This document shows positions 16,167 through 24,895 of a stretch of DNA of 40,501 nt, one piece after another. The stretch is from an uncultured Pelagibacteraceae bacterium (GTDB taxonomy: Bacteria; Pseudomonadota; Alphaproteobacteria; Pelagibacterales; Pelagibacteraceae): assembly GCA_902529105.1 (NCBI GenBank), contig CABZUW010000011.1:1-40501 (forward strand), read 5' to 3'. The translations under genes were made by a program, and so were the position numbers. Below the pieces are notes generated by a model that searched no databases, was not told the origin of the DNA, and saw only the letters and a program-made list of their open reading frames with translations. How positions within the stretch are numbered: the first letter of the stretch is position 1; the number at the start of each line of letters is the position of its first letter.

Positions 16167-18022
16167 TGGCAAAACACAAAACTTTTTTTGAAGATTGCGA
16201 TATTTTAGTTGTTGGCGGAGGAATGGCTGGCACAGGCGCAACTTTTGAAGCTAGACACTGGGGAAGAGATTTAAAAATAGTTTGTGTAGAAAAAGCAAAT
16301 ATTGATAGAAGTGGTGCTGTGGCCCAAGGTTTGTATGCAATCAATTGCTACATGGGAATGCAGTGGAATGAAAACCAACCAGAGGATCATGTAAGATATG
16401 CACGAAATGATTTAATGGGTTTGGTTAGAGAAGATTTAGGCTACGATATGGCAAGACATGTCGACTCTACTGTACACATGTTTGATGAATGGGGTCTTCC
16501 AATGATGAAAAATAAAGAGGGAAGATACCAACGTGAAGGTAAATGGCAAATTATGATTCACGGAGAAAGTTATAAGCCTATAGTTGCAGAGGCTGCTAAA
16601 AAGTCAGCCGATAAAGTTTACAATAGAATAATGATTACTCACTTACTAAAAGATGAAACTCAAGAAAATAGAATTGGCGGAGCTGTTGGATTTAATATGA
16701 GGACAGGTGATTATTATGTTTTCAGAGCTAAAGCAGTAATAGTTTGTGCTGGAGGAGCTTCACATATATTTAAACCAAGAGCAGTTGGTGAAGGAATGGG
16801 GCGAACATGGTATGCGCCATGGAGCAATGGATCTGCATATGCTTTACCCATAGCTGCAGGTGCAAAGATGACTCAAATGGAAAATAGAATTGTCTTATGC
16901 AGATTTAAAGATGGGTACGGTCCTGTTGGTGCTTATTTTTTACATTTAAAAACCTATACTCAAAACGCTAACGGAGAGAATTATGAGAAAAAATGGTATG
17001 ACCATACAAAAAATTTAGTTGGAGAATATATTGATCATCATCCAACACCAACATGTTTAAGAAATCACGCATTTATTCAAGAAATGGCTGCTGGTGGTGG
17101 TCCTATTCATATGGTGACCAAAGAGGCATTTCAAGATCCGCATTTAGAAACTGTGGGATGGGAAAACTTCTTAGGTATGACCGTTGGTCAAGCTGTTGTT
17201 TGGGCTTCTCAAAATATCGATCCTAAATATACAAATCCAGAACTTACAACATCTGAGCCCTATGTTATGGGGTCTCATGCAACATGCTCTGGAGCATGGG
17301 TAAGTGGTCCAGAGGATATTGCTCCTGATGAATATTTCTGGGGGTATAACAGAATGACAACAGTTGATGGTTTATTTGGAGCAGGAGATACTGTAGGTGG
17401 TAGTGCACATAAATTTTCCTCGGGATCATTCACAGAAGGAAGGTTAGCAGCTAAAGCTGCGGTTAAATATATTCAAGATAAAAAAGCTAATGGCATTGAT
17501 GTATCTGAAAAACAGTACAATAATCTAAAAGAGGTTATCTACAAACCATTAGAAAATTACACTGTAGGCAGAAATGAAATTACAGGTGGAACTGTTTCCC
17601 CAAGCTATATATCCCCAATCCAAGGATTACAAAGGCTACAAAAAATTATGGATGAATATTGTGGTGGATTATCTAACAATTATATGACTAATGAAAATTT
17701 ACTTAAAAAAGGCTTAGAATTGCTAGATTGGCTGCAAGAAGACTTAGAACATGTAGCTGCTGAAGATTATCATCAACTAATGAGAGCTTGGGAGTTAAAA
17801 CATAGAGCAATGACCTCCCAATGTGTAACCGAACATACTTTATACAGAAAAGAGACAAGATGGCCGGGTTATTATTATAGAGGTGATCATATGAAACTAG
17901 ATGATGAGAATTGGCATTGTTTAACAGTTTCTAAAAGAGATCCAGACTCTGGAAAATTTGAGTTTGAGAAAAAGCCTGTCTATCACATAATCGACGAAAA
18001 AGAGAAAAAGCAAGCCTCTTAA
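16166..18022 (+). CDS. aprA: Adenylylsulfate reductase alpha subunit
   Basis: The 618-aa FAD-containing catalytic subunit. It interconverts APS and sulfite plus AMP. The FAD-binding GGGMAGTGATFEARHWG lies near residue 18, followed by DRSGAVAQGLYAINC. The conserved RIVLCRFKDGYGPVGAYF, GSHATCSGAWVSGPED and VDGLFGAGDTVGGSAHKFSSGSF blocks are those of AprA rather than of succinate dehydrogenase. No sulfate adenylyltransferase (sat) or dsr genes are in the window. The enzyme is therefore best read as oxidising sulfite released by the nearby sulfo-lyases. Confidence 0.96.
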   Translation: MAKHKTFFEDCDILVVGGGMAGTGATFEARHWGRDLKIVCVEKANIDRSGAVAQGLYAINCYMGMQWNENQPEDHVRYARNDLMGLVREDLGYDMARHVDSTVHMFDEWGLPMMKNKEGRYQREGKWQIMIHGESYKPIVAEAAKKSADKVYNRIMITHLLKDETQENRIGGAVGFNMRTGDYYVFRAKAVIVCAGGASHIFKPRAVGEGMGRTWYAPWSNGSAYALPIAAGAKMTQMENRIVLCRFKDGYGPVGAYFLHLKTYTQNANGENYEKKWYDHTKNLVGEYIDHHPTPTCLRNHAFIQEMAAGGGPIHMVTKEAFQDPHLETVGWENFLGMTVGQAVVWASQNIDPKYTNPELTTSEPYVMGSHATCSGAWVSGPEDIAPDEYFWGYNRMTTVDGLFGAGDTVGGSAHKFSSGSFTEGRLAAKAAVKYIQDKKANGIDVSEKQYNNLKEVIYKPLENYTVGRNEITGGTVSPSYISPIQGLQRLQKIMDEYCGGLSNNYMTNENLLKKGLELLDWLQEDLEHVAAEDYHQLMRAWELKHRAMTSQCVTEHTLYRKETRWPGYYYRGDHMKLDDENWHCLTVSKRDPDSGKFEFEKKPVYHIIDEKEKKQAS

Positions 18023-18032
18023 TATCAATTAT

Positions 18033-18383
18033 ATGAGCTTACTCGATAAGTCTGATGAGGAAATCATCAAATTAGCAGATCCAATGTGGTCTAATTTAGT
18101 TAAATGCTCAAACATTAAAGATTATGGCGGGTTTACGAGAGATTTTTCATCACAAATGCTATACGGGGCCAATGAAGTTGAGCTTGGAAAGCAATGGGCC
18201 AATAATGAATTGATCTCAACATTAAATGAGGGATGTAAAGCTTTCGGATGTTTAAGAAGAGGAGATTACATAACTGTGCTTTATAGACAAACTAGTTCAA
18301 AGATACCTGGTGACTTTCTTGGCCGAATTGTGCTTGGAGAAGAGGGTGGAGAAGTAAAAGTCTTCGGAGCAACTATTTTTTAA
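18033..18383 (+). CDS. Uncharacterised 116-aa protein linked to aprMBA
   Basis: A soluble 116-aa protein starting 10 bases after aprA, in the same direction. It has no signal peptide or membrane segment. Visible features are an N-terminal acidic helix (LDKSDEEIIKLADPMWSNLV), an aromatic central part and a likely beta-strand C-terminus (GDFLGRIVLGEEGGEVKVFG). Four Cys could be relevant near an iron-sulfur flavoenzyme. I do not recognise the family. Its position suggests a role with Apr or with handling sulfite, but this is inference only. Confidence 0.75.
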   Translation: MSLLDKSDEEIIKLADPMWSNLVKCSNIKDYGGFTRDFSSQMLYGANEVELGKQWANNELISTLNEGCKAFGCLRRGDYITVLYRQTSSKIPGDFLGRIVLGEEGGEVKVFGATIF

Positions 18384-18434
18384 ATTTTTAACAATTTGCT
18401 TGCCAAGTTTCGAATCTGGGTGTAGTGAACGTTT

Positions 18435-18581
18435 ATGTTTGATAAATTTAATAAAAATATAAGCTCATTTATCAAACAAATTCCAAACATTTTTTCATTA
18501 ATAAATACTAAGTTCATTGTCTACTTTGGGCTAGCTGCCTATTGGAGCGTTATGCTTCTTGGTACTTTTATTGGTATATAA
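18435..18581 (+). CDS. 48-aa membrane protein between apr and tauE
   Basis: Read directly from the gap: ATG 18435 to TAA 18581. A polar, amphipathic N-terminal half (MFDKFNKNISSFIKQIPN) is followed by one hydrophobic helix (about 26-48) that contains FGLAAYWSVMLLGTFIGI. The frame ends at the helix, so the helix is the C-terminus. It lies between the 116-aa gene and the TauE-like exporter in the same direction, so it may be an accessory subunit of one of the membrane complexes. No family was recognised. Confidence 0.55.
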   Translation: MFDKFNKNISSFIKQIPNIFSLINTKFIVYFGLAAYWSVMLLGTFIGI

Positions 18582-18632
18582 AGACTAAATCATTTTATTG
18601 ACTTTGATTTTGTAGAGGAATAGTTATTTGAT

Positions 18633-19709
18633 ATGGATTTCTATCTTCCAATAGCAGAAGTTTATGTAAGTCTTCCATTTATATTTTTTCTAAGTTTTGT
18701 AGTCGGAATTTTATCTGGATTATTTGGCGTTGGTGGTGGCTTTTTAATGACACCTTTTCTGATTTTTTTGGGAATACCTCCTGCTTACGCGGTTCCTAAC
18801 GAAGCAAATAATATTTTAGGAACTTCTATATCTGGTTCGACAACACATTATTTAAAAGGAACCTTGGATTATAAGATGGGTTTTATGATTGTTATTGGTG
18901 GAGCTGCAGGAACAATACTTGGTATAATTACTTTCACTTATTTTAAAGATATAGGAAAAATAAATATAGTTATTTCTCTAGCTTATATGTACATATTAGC
19001 AATTATTGGAACATTAATGCTTGTTCAGGGTGTAACAGAGATAGATCGAGCTAGAAGAAAGGTAGTTGTTAAAAAAAAACTACATTATCATTATTGGATA
19101 CATGGTTTGCCCTTAAGAATGAGATTTAAAAAATCAAAGCTATATGAAAGTGTATTTACACCAGTATTAATTGGTTTAATAGTAGGTTTCATTGCTGCAA
19201 TTATGGGAATAGGTGGTGCATTTATATTAGTACCTGCAATGATTTATATAATTGGAATGCCAACAAAATTAATTCCAGGAACATCTTTATTTGTAACAAT
19301 ATTTGTTAGTGCAATCGTGACAGTTCTTCATGCATTTAATTATGGATCAATTGATTTAATTCTAGTTACTGTTTTAATTTTAGGATCAATTATGGGAGTA
19401 CAGTTTGGACAGAAAATAAGTGAAAGAGTTGATAGCTCAGAATTTAAAGCAATTTTAGCTATACTTTTATTATTAGTAGGTATTGCAATTGCTTATGATA
19501 CATTTTTTGCTGAGGATGCAATAAATCAAGCAGCTAGGTCTGCACCAGAAAATTTAAACTGGTTATCACAATTTGTTAAAGATTTTCAAAAAGATCAACC
19601 AATTAGCTATGGATTAGCTTCAATCGTTTTAGCTCTTGGACTAGGGGTTGGAGCAGCAATGGTAAGACATTTTTTTTCTAGAATAAAAAAGAAAGCAGAA
19701 CAGGCTTAA
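18633..19709 (+). CDS. TauE/SafE family sulfite/organosulfur exporter
   Basis: A 358-aa permease of the TauE/SafE (DUF81) family with about nine helices in two homologous halves. Each half has the family's glycine-rich motif: [25 protein letters not shown] (about 26-50) and [20 protein letters not shown] (about 186-205). A longer-than-usual basic loop (about 130-165) joins the halves. Related proteins export sulfite or take up sulfonates. Its place between aprMBA and suyAB/xsc supports sulfite export as the role. GAGGAA about 13 bases upstream is the likely ribosome binding site. Its stop overlaps convergent suyB by 4 bases. Confidence 0.88.
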   Translation: MDFYLPIAEVYVSLPFIFFLSFVVGILSGLFGVGGGFLMTPFLIFLGIPPAYAVPNEANNILGTSISGSTTHYLKGTLDYKMGFMIVIGGAAGTILGIITFTYFKDIGKINIVISLAYMYILAIIGTLMLVQGVTEIDRARRKVVVKKKLHYHYWIHGLPLRMRFKKSKLYESVFTPVLIGLIVGFIAAIMGIGGAFILVPAMIYIIGMPTKLIPGTSLFVTIFVSAIVTVLHAFNYGSIDLILVTVLILGSIMGVQFGQKISERVDSSEFKAILAILLLLVGIAIAYDTFFAEDAINQAARSAPENLNWLSQFVKDFQKDQPISYGLASIVLALGLGVGAAMVRHFFSRIKKKAEQA

Positions 19710-20872
19710 GCACTTCTATAAAGTTTTGTCATAACAAATTCTTTATGACCTAGGGCTTCAGCACAAGTTAATCGACCATTTGCAACTTTTATTGTCGCCT
19801 TGATCAATTCATCACCTGCTTGATCTAAATTCATTTGTCTAGATAAAATTTTAGACACATCAACATCAATATGTTCACTCATTGTTTTAGCGGTTAATGG
19901 ATTCGCGGTTAATTTGATTACAGGCTCTATTGGATTACCAATTATGTTACCTTGTCCAGTTGGAAATAAGTGAATATTAAACCCACCCGCAGCTTGTAAT
20001 GTTACACACTCTGCAGCAGCAGATGATGTATCCATAAAATATAAACCTTTGCCTTTACTTGGTTCTTCAGCAGGTTCCAAGACATCAATAAATTTTAAAT
20101 TACCTATTTTTTGAAAATTACCAAAAGCCTTTTCCTCTATTGTTGTAAGACCACCTGCAATATTACCAGCCGTTGGTTGACTTTCGGATAAATCATTAGT
20201 TGCTTCCTTAAGAATAAAATCGTTGTATTCATTCCATGTTTTCATGAACTTTTCTTGAGCCTCAGGTGTTTTACCTCTTTTTGCACAAACTGTTTCAGCA
20301 CCTGTTAATTCTGATGTTTCACCAAAACATAAATGAACACCAAATGGTTCTAATTTTTCCATTAAGTTTCCAACTGTTGGATTAGATGCTAGACCTGATG
20401 TTGTATCAGACTCTCCACATTTTACTGAAATCCATAAATCACTCATTGGACATTCTTCTCTTTGCTTTTCAGAAGCCCACATTGAAAATTCTTGAGCTTT
20501 TTTAGATACTTTAGCAATTGTATCTATATCTCCAACACCCTCAATACTAAATCCTTCGACAGGTTTTCCTGTTTTTGCAATTGCATCAACAATTCTTTTT
20601 GTCCACTTAGGCTCAATACCAATTACGATAACAGCAGCTACGTTTGGGTTTTTTCCAGTTCCAATCATAGTTCTAAAATGTAATTCAAGATCAGCACCAA
20701 ACTGCAACCTTCCATATGAGTGGGGTAATGCAATTGTTCCTTTAATATTATTTGCTACAGCTTCAGCACATGCGTTAGATATGTCATCTACAGGTAAAAT
20801 GATTACGTGATTTCTCGTTCCTGCTCTACCATTTTCTCTTTTATAACCTAAAAAACTTTTTGGAATTTCCAT
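19706..20872 (-). CDS. suyB: (2R)-sulfolactate sulfo-lyase large subunit
   Basis: A 388-aa protein of the UxaA/altronate-dehydratase large-domain superfamily. [19 protein letters not shown] at the N-terminus, [24 protein letters not shown] (about 49-72), [19 protein letters not shown] (about 150-168) and [23 protein letters not shown] are the family blocks. The pairing with a separate SAF-domain subunit and with xsc points to SuyB, which cleaves sulfolactate to pyruvate and sulfite. Altronate or galactarate dehydratases share the fold, but no sugar-acid genes are nearby. It follows suyA by one base. Confidence 0.9.
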   Translation of the reverse strand: MEIPKSFLGYKRENGRAGTRNHVIILPVDDISNACAEAVANNIKGTIALPHSYGRLQFGADLELHFRTMIGTGKNPNVAAVIVIGIEPKWTKRIVDAIAKTGKPVEGFSIEGVGDIDTIAKVSKKAQEFSMWASEKQREECPMSDLWISVKCGESDTTSGLASNPTVGNLMEKLEPFGVHLCFGETSELTGAETVCAKRGKTPEAQEKFMKTWNEYNDFILKEATNDLSESQPTAGNIAGGLTTIEEKAFGNFQKIGNLKFIDVLEPAEEPSKGKGLYFMDTSSAAAECVTLQAAGGFNIHLFPTGQGNIIGNPIEPVIKLTANPLTAKTMSEHIDVDVSKILSRQMNLDQAGDELIKATIKVANGRLTCAEALGHKEFVMTKLYRSA

Positions 20873-20873
20873 A

Positions 20874-21161
20874 TTACCACTTTTTAGTTTTTACATTGTG
20901 AACATGAACATGCTCACCTTTTTTTATAGTTTTAACAACTTTCCCGATGTCATGACCATATTTAATTATTGTGTCTCCCTCTTTTAAGTCTTCCATAGCA
21001 ATTTTATGACCTAGAGGTATTTCATTCTTTGATTGAATTTTTGTAGAATCATCATTTTCCATAATCCAGCAATTACAGTCCTGATTTGGAGTTATCTTTT
21101 CAATAACTACTACTCCAACATTGTCTTTTTTGTCATGAATTATAATATCTGTGCCTGCCAT
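20874..21161 (-). CDS. suyA: (2R)-sulfolactate sulfo-lyase small subunit
   Basis: A 95-aa SAF-domain protein, the small subunit of sulfolactate sulfo-lyase. The sequence has [13 protein letters not shown] near the N-terminus, then [27 protein letters not shown] and the ending [12 protein letters not shown], the standard UxaA/SuyA C-terminal block. It is the first gene of a minus-strand suyAB pair and is divergent from xsc. Confidence 0.9.
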   Translation of the reverse strand: MAGTDIIIHDKKDNVGVVVIEKITPNQDCNCWIMENDDSTKIQSKNEIPLGHKIAMEDLKEGDTIIKYGHDIGKVVKTIKKGEHVHVHNVKTKKW

Positions 21162-21248
21162 TGTGACGATTTCTTTATTTGAAATTTTTGTAATCTTATA
21201 TATTAATCCCGTTGTATAAAAATTAAATTTTACGAAAGATATTAGATA
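21162..21248. promoter_or_regulatory. Divergent control region between suyA and xsc
   Basis: An 87-base gap that must hold both the minus-strand suyAB promoter and the xsc promoter. It is strongly AT-rich with runs such as TTATATATTAAT around 21195-21206. No clear operator or perfect inverted repeat was seen, and no regulator gene is adjacent. Co-regulation is inferred only from the shared gap. Confidence 0.4.
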
Positions 21249-23030
21249 ATGACCAAAATGACAACAGAAGAAGCCTTTATAAAGGTTTTACAAATGCATG
21301 GGATTGAGCACGCATTCGGCATTATTGGATCTGCATTTATGCCAATTTCTGATTTATTTCCAAAAGCAGGTATTACATTTTGGGATGTTGCTCATGAAAC
21401 GAACGGAGGGCTAATTGCAGATGGTTACACAAGATCTACTGGAAAAATATCAATGGTCATTGCACAAAATGGTCCGGGTATAACTGGACTTGTTACACCA
21501 ATTAAAACAGCTTACTGGAACCACACTCCATTATTATTAGTAACACCCCAGGCTGCAAATAAAACTATGGGACAAGGTGGGTTTCAAGAAGTTGAACAAA
21601 TGAATTTATTTAAAGATATGGTTTGTTATCAAGAGGAAGTAAGAGACCCCTCTAGAATGGCAGAAGTATTAAATAGAGTTATTGAAAAAGCTATAAGAGG
21701 ATCTGCACCCGCGCAAATAAATGTACCAAGAGATTATTGGACTCAAGTTATTGATATCGAACTTCCACCAATTGTTAGATTCGAAAGACAAGGTGGAGGC
21801 AAAGATGCAATTGAAAGAGCAGCGAAGATGTTATCAGATGCGAAATTTCCTGTTATTTTATCTGGGGCTGGTGTTGTAATTGGTGATGCAATAAACGAGT
21901 GTAAAGCACTTGCAGAAAAATTAGATGCACCAGTATGTAATGGTTATCAGCATAACGACAGCTTTCCTGGAAGTCATCCATTAGCCGTAGGACCATTAGG
22001 ATACAATGGTTCCAAGGCTGCTATGCAATTAATTTTTAAAGCTGATGTAGTTTTAGCCCTTGGAACTAGATTAAACCCTTTTTCTACATTGCCTGGATAT
22101 GGAATTGATTATTGGCCTAAAAATGCAAATATAATTCAAGTAGACATGAACCCAGACAGAATAGGTCTAACTAAAAAAGTAACAGTTGGAATTGCTGGAG
22201 ATGCAAAACAAGTTGCAAAACAAATATTTGATAAACTTTCATCGAATGCTGGAGATAGTGGCAGAGAAGAAAGAAAAAACCTTATTCATCAAACAAAATC
22301 GGCTTGGTTACAAACATTAACAAGTCTTGATCATGAAGATGATGATCCAGGAACAGTTTGGAATAAGGAAGCAAGAGAACGAGATAAAGATAGAATGTCT
22401 CCAAGACAAGCTTGGAGAGCAATTCAAGCTGCAATGCCTCAAGATGCAATCATATCGAGTGATATTGGAAATAATTGTGCAATTGGAAATGCTTACCCAA
22501 CTTTTGAAAAGCCAAGAAAGTATTTAGCACCTGGTTTATTTGGTCCGTGTGGTTATGGTTTCCCATCAATCTTAGGTGCAAAAATTGGATGTCCAGATAC
22601 ACCAGTAATTGGTTTTGCAGGAGATGGAGCTTTCGGAATAAGCATGAATGAAATGAGTTCATGTGCTAGAGAAGAGTGGCCTGCAATTACTATGGTGATT
22701 TTTAGAAATTATCAATGGGGAGCAGAAAAAAGAAATTCAATTTTGTGGTTTGATGACAATTTTGTTGGAACAGAACTTGATCCAGAATTAAGCTATGCAA
22801 AAGTTGCCAACGCATGCGGTTTAAAAGGTGTAACCGTTAAAACAATGGAGGAAACCACAAAAGCTATTAAACAATCTTGTGAGGATCAGAAAAAAGGTAT
22901 TACAACATTTATTGAAGTTATTTTAAACCAAGAACTTGGTGAACCTTTTAGAAGAGACGCAATGAAAAAACCTGTACAAGTTGCTGGAATAAATAAAGAA
23001 GATATGAAACCTCAAAAATCTGTGGTTTAA
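21249..23030 (+). CDS. xsc: Sulfoacetaldehyde acetyltransferase
   Basis: A 593-aa thiamine-diphosphate enzyme that converts sulfoacetaldehyde and phosphate to acetyl phosphate and sulfite. The N-terminal TTEEAFIKVLQMHGIEHAFG and IIGSAFMPISDLFP are the Xsc-specific start, distinguishing it from acetolactate synthase. HETNGGLIADGYTRSTG carries the catalytic Glu region. The TPP/Mg motif is GDGAFGISMNEMSSCAREEWPA, ending about 30 residues later at FRNYQWGAEKRN. The start may be ATG 21249 or 21258. No taurine or isethionate genes are nearby, so the source of sulfoacetaldehyde is encoded elsewhere. It overlaps convergent bcp by 4 bases. Confidence 0.95.
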   Translation: MTKMTTEEAFIKVLQMHGIEHAFGIIGSAFMPISDLFPKAGITFWDVAHETNGGLIADGYTRSTGKISMVIAQNGPGITGLVTPIKTAYWNHTPLLLVTPQAANKTMGQGGFQEVEQMNLFKDMVCYQEEVRDPSRMAEVLNRVIEKAIRGSAPAQINVPRDYWTQVIDIELPPIVRFERQGGGKDAIERAAKMLSDAKFPVILSGAGVVIGDAINECKALAEKLDAPVCNGYQHNDSFPGSHPLAVGPLGYNGSKAAMQLIFKADVVLALGTRLNPFSTLPGYGIDYWPKNANIIQVDMNPDRIGLTKKVTVGIAGDAKQVAKQIFDKLSSNAGDSGREERKNLIHQTKSAWLQTLTSLDHEDDDPGTVWNKEARERDKDRMSPRQAWRAIQAAMPQDAIISSDIGNNCAIGNAYPTFEKPRKYLAPGLFGPCGYGFPSILGAKIGCPDTPVIGFAGDGAFGISMNEMSSCAREEWPAITMVIFRNYQWGAEKRNSILWFDDNFVGTELDPELSYAKVANACGLKGVTVKTMEETTKAIKQSCEDQKKGITTFIEVILNQELGEPFRRDAMKKPVQVAGINKEDMKPQKSVV

Positions 23031-23491
23031 ATATTTTTAACTTCCTCAAGAACTGATTTTGCGTGGTCTTTAACTCTAACGTTTGACCATATTTTGTGAA
23101 TTTTACCCTTTGAATTTATTAAAAAAGTTGATCTAATAACACCTTTATACTTTTTACCTAAAAAAGATTTCATTCCCCAGGCACCATATTTCTTAATTAC
23201 AGATAATTTTTCATCTGATAATAAATCAAATTTTAATTTATATTTTTTTTTAAATTTTAAGTGACTTTCAATGCTGTCTTTAGATATACCCAATACAATA
23301 GTGTTGTTTTTACTAATCATTGAGTTTAATTTACTAAAGTCTTTAGACTCTAAGGTGCATCCAGGTGTGTCGTCTTTAGGATAAAAGTATAAAATTATAT
23401 TTTTTTTCTTAATACTCTTTAATTCGAAAGTTTTACCATCTGTGCTTGCTAATTTAAAATTAGGAGCGATCTGATTTGGTTTAAGTTTCAT
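23027..23491 (-). CDS. bcp: Bcp/PrxQ-type peroxiredoxin, single-Cys
   Basis: A 154-aa thiol peroxidase of the AhpC/TSA superfamily. The active-site motif is FYPKDDTPGCTLESKDF, with peroxidatic Cys 45. The typical Bcp resolving Cys five residues later (GCTxEACDF) is replaced, and no other Cys occurs in the protein, so it must work by a 1-Cys mechanism with an external thiol. The later block GAWGMKSFLGKKYKGVIRSTFLI is standard. It is downstream of the 77-aa secreted protein on the same strand, 8 bases apart. Confidence 0.92.
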   Translation of the reverse strand: MKLKPNQIAPNFKLASTDGKTFELKSIKKKNIILYFYPKDDTPGCTLESKDFSKLNSMISKNNTIVLGISKDSIESHLKFKKKYKLKFDLLSDEKLSVIKKYGAWGMKSFLGKKYKGVIRSTFLINSKGKIHKIWSNVRVKDHAKSVLEEVKNI

Positions 23492-23499
23492 TAATAAGA

Positions 23500-23733
23500 T
23501 TAACTATTAATTAAACTTAAAGCCTCATTCAATAATTTTTCAGACTCAGAATGGTCACCATCTGAGTGTGCATTTTTTCCAGCATCTCTTAGTTCTTGTA
23601 TTTTTACTTTTAATTCCTCGTCAGCAACATTATTAATACTTGAGTCAATTTTACCCCATAACATTGGACAAGATCCTGCAAATGCGACATTAGAAATTAA
23701 TAAAAAAAATATTGATATTAATGATTTTTTCAT
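23500..23733 (-). CDS. Small secreted protein (77 aa)
   Basis: The first 19 residues form a clear signal peptide (MKKSLISIFFLLISNVAFA, then GSCPM). The mature protein of about 58 residues is acidic and helical with regularly spaced Leu/Ala. It ends in HSDGDHSESEKLLNEALSL, resembling a single TPR-like helix pair. One Cys is left in the mature form. No function is recognised. It probably shares a transcript with bcp. Confidence 0.75.
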   Translation of the reverse strand: MKKSLISIFFLLISNVAFAGSCPMLWGKIDSSINNVADEELKVKIQELRDAGKNAHSDGDHSESEKLLNEALSLINS

Positions 23734-23832
23734 AAGCTCTTAATAAGCATTTTATTAAAAATTAACAGGTAAAGAATGTCACAAGGAAAAATATAAAGTT
23801 AATAAAAAGCAAATTTTAAGTATTATACTAAT

Positions 23833-24288
23833 ATGAGAAGAAAGTTATTAAAAATTATTGTTGCTTCCTTAGGGGCTATAATTGTCTCTCCATATAAATT
23901 CATTTATGCTGAGACCAAAAAGATTATTAACCAAAATTTAACAGAGGAACAAAAAGAAATACTTTTCAATGAAGGCACCGAAAGGCCGTTTACTAGCGCT
24001 TTAATTCATGAAAAAAGAAAAGGCTTTTATCACTGTGCTAATTGTGGAAATAAATTATTCAGCTCTGAAGCAAAATATGACAGTGGGACAGGATGGCCTT
24101 CCTTTTCAGAGGCATTACCAGGAGCATTTAAAACTAAAGTTGATTTCTCCTTTGGAATGATGAGAACAGAATATCATTGTGCTAAATGTGGAGCCCATCA
24201 CGGTCATGTGTTTAATGATGGTCCAACAAAAACTAAGAAGAGGTTTTGTAATAATGGATTGTGTTTGATATTTAAACCTTCAACTTAA
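23833..24288 (+). CDS. msrB: Peptide-methionine (R)-S-oxide reductase MsrB, exported
   Basis: Reduces methionine-R-sulfoxide in proteins. The 151-aa protein starts with MRRKLLKIIVASLGA, a signal peptide with a twin-arginine-like start that implies a periplasmic location. The two zinc CxxC pairs are CANC (68-71) and CAKC (116-119). GTGWPSF follows the first, and GHVFNDGP is the substrate region. The catalytic Cys is 139 in RFCNNGLCLIF. Cys 144 in that motif replaces the usual Ser of RYCINSAS and could serve as a resolving thiol. It is divergent from the 77-aa gene. Confidence 0.93.
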   Translation: MRRKLLKIIVASLGAIIVSPYKFIYAETKKIINQNLTEEQKEILFNEGTERPFTSALIHEKRKGFYHCANCGNKLFSSEAKYDSGTGWPSFSEALPGAFKTKVDFSFGMMRTEYHCAKCGAHHGHVFNDGPTKTKKRFCNNGLCLIFKPST

Positions 24289-24300
24289 ATAATTAAATTC

Positions 24301-24474
24301 ATGTCAGATAAGATACTTTCTTTCATATATTTAACTTTGATACTTATTTTAGTCATGCCAGCCTTTCTTTACATGAATAAAAATAAAAAAACCTTCATCA
24401 AAAATCTTTTTTGGTGGGTTATTATTGTTTTTATAATTTTAATGATTGTATATGTTTATAGTATTTATAGGTAG
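24301..24474 (+). CDS. 57-aa two-helix membrane protein, possible truncated aspartic-protease N-terminus
   Basis: Read directly from the sequence (ATG 24301, TAG 24474), 12 bases after msrB. Two hydrophobic helices (about 5-24 and 36-55) are joined by a Lys-rich loop (MNKNKKTFIKN). This arrangement resembles the N-terminal membrane anchor of the alphaproteobacterial TIGR02281 retropepsin-like proteases, which continue into a periplasmic protease domain. Here the frame stops just two bases before a 25-base repeat, so the gene may have been cut by an insertion. It could equally be a complete small membrane protein. Confidence 0.55.
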   Translation: MSDKILSFIYLTLILILVMPAFLYMNKNKKTFIKNLFWWVIIVFIILMIVYVYSIYR

Positions 24475-24476
24475 TT

Positions 24477-24501
24477 AGGGGCGTTCTGTTGCCAAGTGCC
24501 C
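24477..24501 (+). repeat. Left direct repeat of cassette
   Basis: AGGGGCGTTCTGTTGCCAAG followed by TGCCC. It matches 27004-27028 at 24 of 25 positions; the difference is A versus G at 24495/27022. It is G/C-rich in an AT-rich setting. The outer GGGGC and inner GCCC can pair, so each copy is an imperfect palindrome. Confidence 0.85.
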
Positions 24502-24579
24502 AGAACTTTGTAACATTATAAGCGAATAATTTAAATCAAAAACAATGATTTAGCATTCAAATGACATCACTAGGACGCC
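24480..24579 (+). ncRNA. Candidate structured RNA at left cassette end
   Basis: GGCGTTCT (24480-24487) can pair over eight positions with AGGACGCC (24572-24579), one pair being G-U, closing a domain of about 100 bases. Inside it GTTCTG (24483-24488) could alternatively pair with CAGAAC (24501-24506), giving two exclusive folds. It lies just upstream of the 91-aa gene. It may be a leader or small RNA, or a site folded as single-stranded DNA. No known family was matched. Confidence 0.3.
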
Positions 24580-24614
24580 AAAAGAAAGTCATAAATTAAA
24601 ATTAAAATTTAAAT

Positions 24615-24890
24615 ATGAGAAGAGTTCTTAAATATTTTTTCATATCAGTTATTTCTTTAATTACTCTGATTGGAGTTTTTGCACCTGAAGATCCTGCGTG
24701 GGTAGAATGTTCAGATGAGAATGATTTATATAGATATGTATATAATGGTTGGAAAGTAGATAAAGTCATCAAAGATTACAAAGGAGAATATCCAAGAATA
24801 TGGTTATCAAAAAACGATAGGACAAAAGCGTTGAATTTTGGATGGAGATGCTATTATCTTGAAGGTGCAGAGTTAAATTTCAAAAAATAA
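24615..24890 (+). CDS. Small exported or membrane-anchored protein (91 aa)
   Basis: A basic start MRRVLKYFF is followed by a hydrophobic segment (about 7-24), then a polar domain of about 65 residues rich in Trp, Tyr and Asp, with Cys 32 and a second Cys near residue 79 that could form a disulfide outside the cytoplasm. No family was recognised. It is 5 bases upstream of the DUF6994-like gene, so the two are probably cotranscribed. The A/T-rich codons match the chromosome. Confidence 0.65.
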   Translation: MRRVLKYFFISVISLITLIGVFAPEDPAWVECSDENDLYRYVYNGWKVDKVIKDYKGEYPRIWLSKNDRTKALNFGWRCYYLEGAELNFKK

Positions 24891-24895
24891 AGTTT

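Noticed and set aside
24478..24579. tmRNA or split tmRNA candidate because of the GGGGCG start
   Set aside because: No tRNA-like T arm or CCA end was found, and the internal frame (A-N-N-L-N-Q-K-Q) lacks the usual ANDN...LAA/VAA tag.
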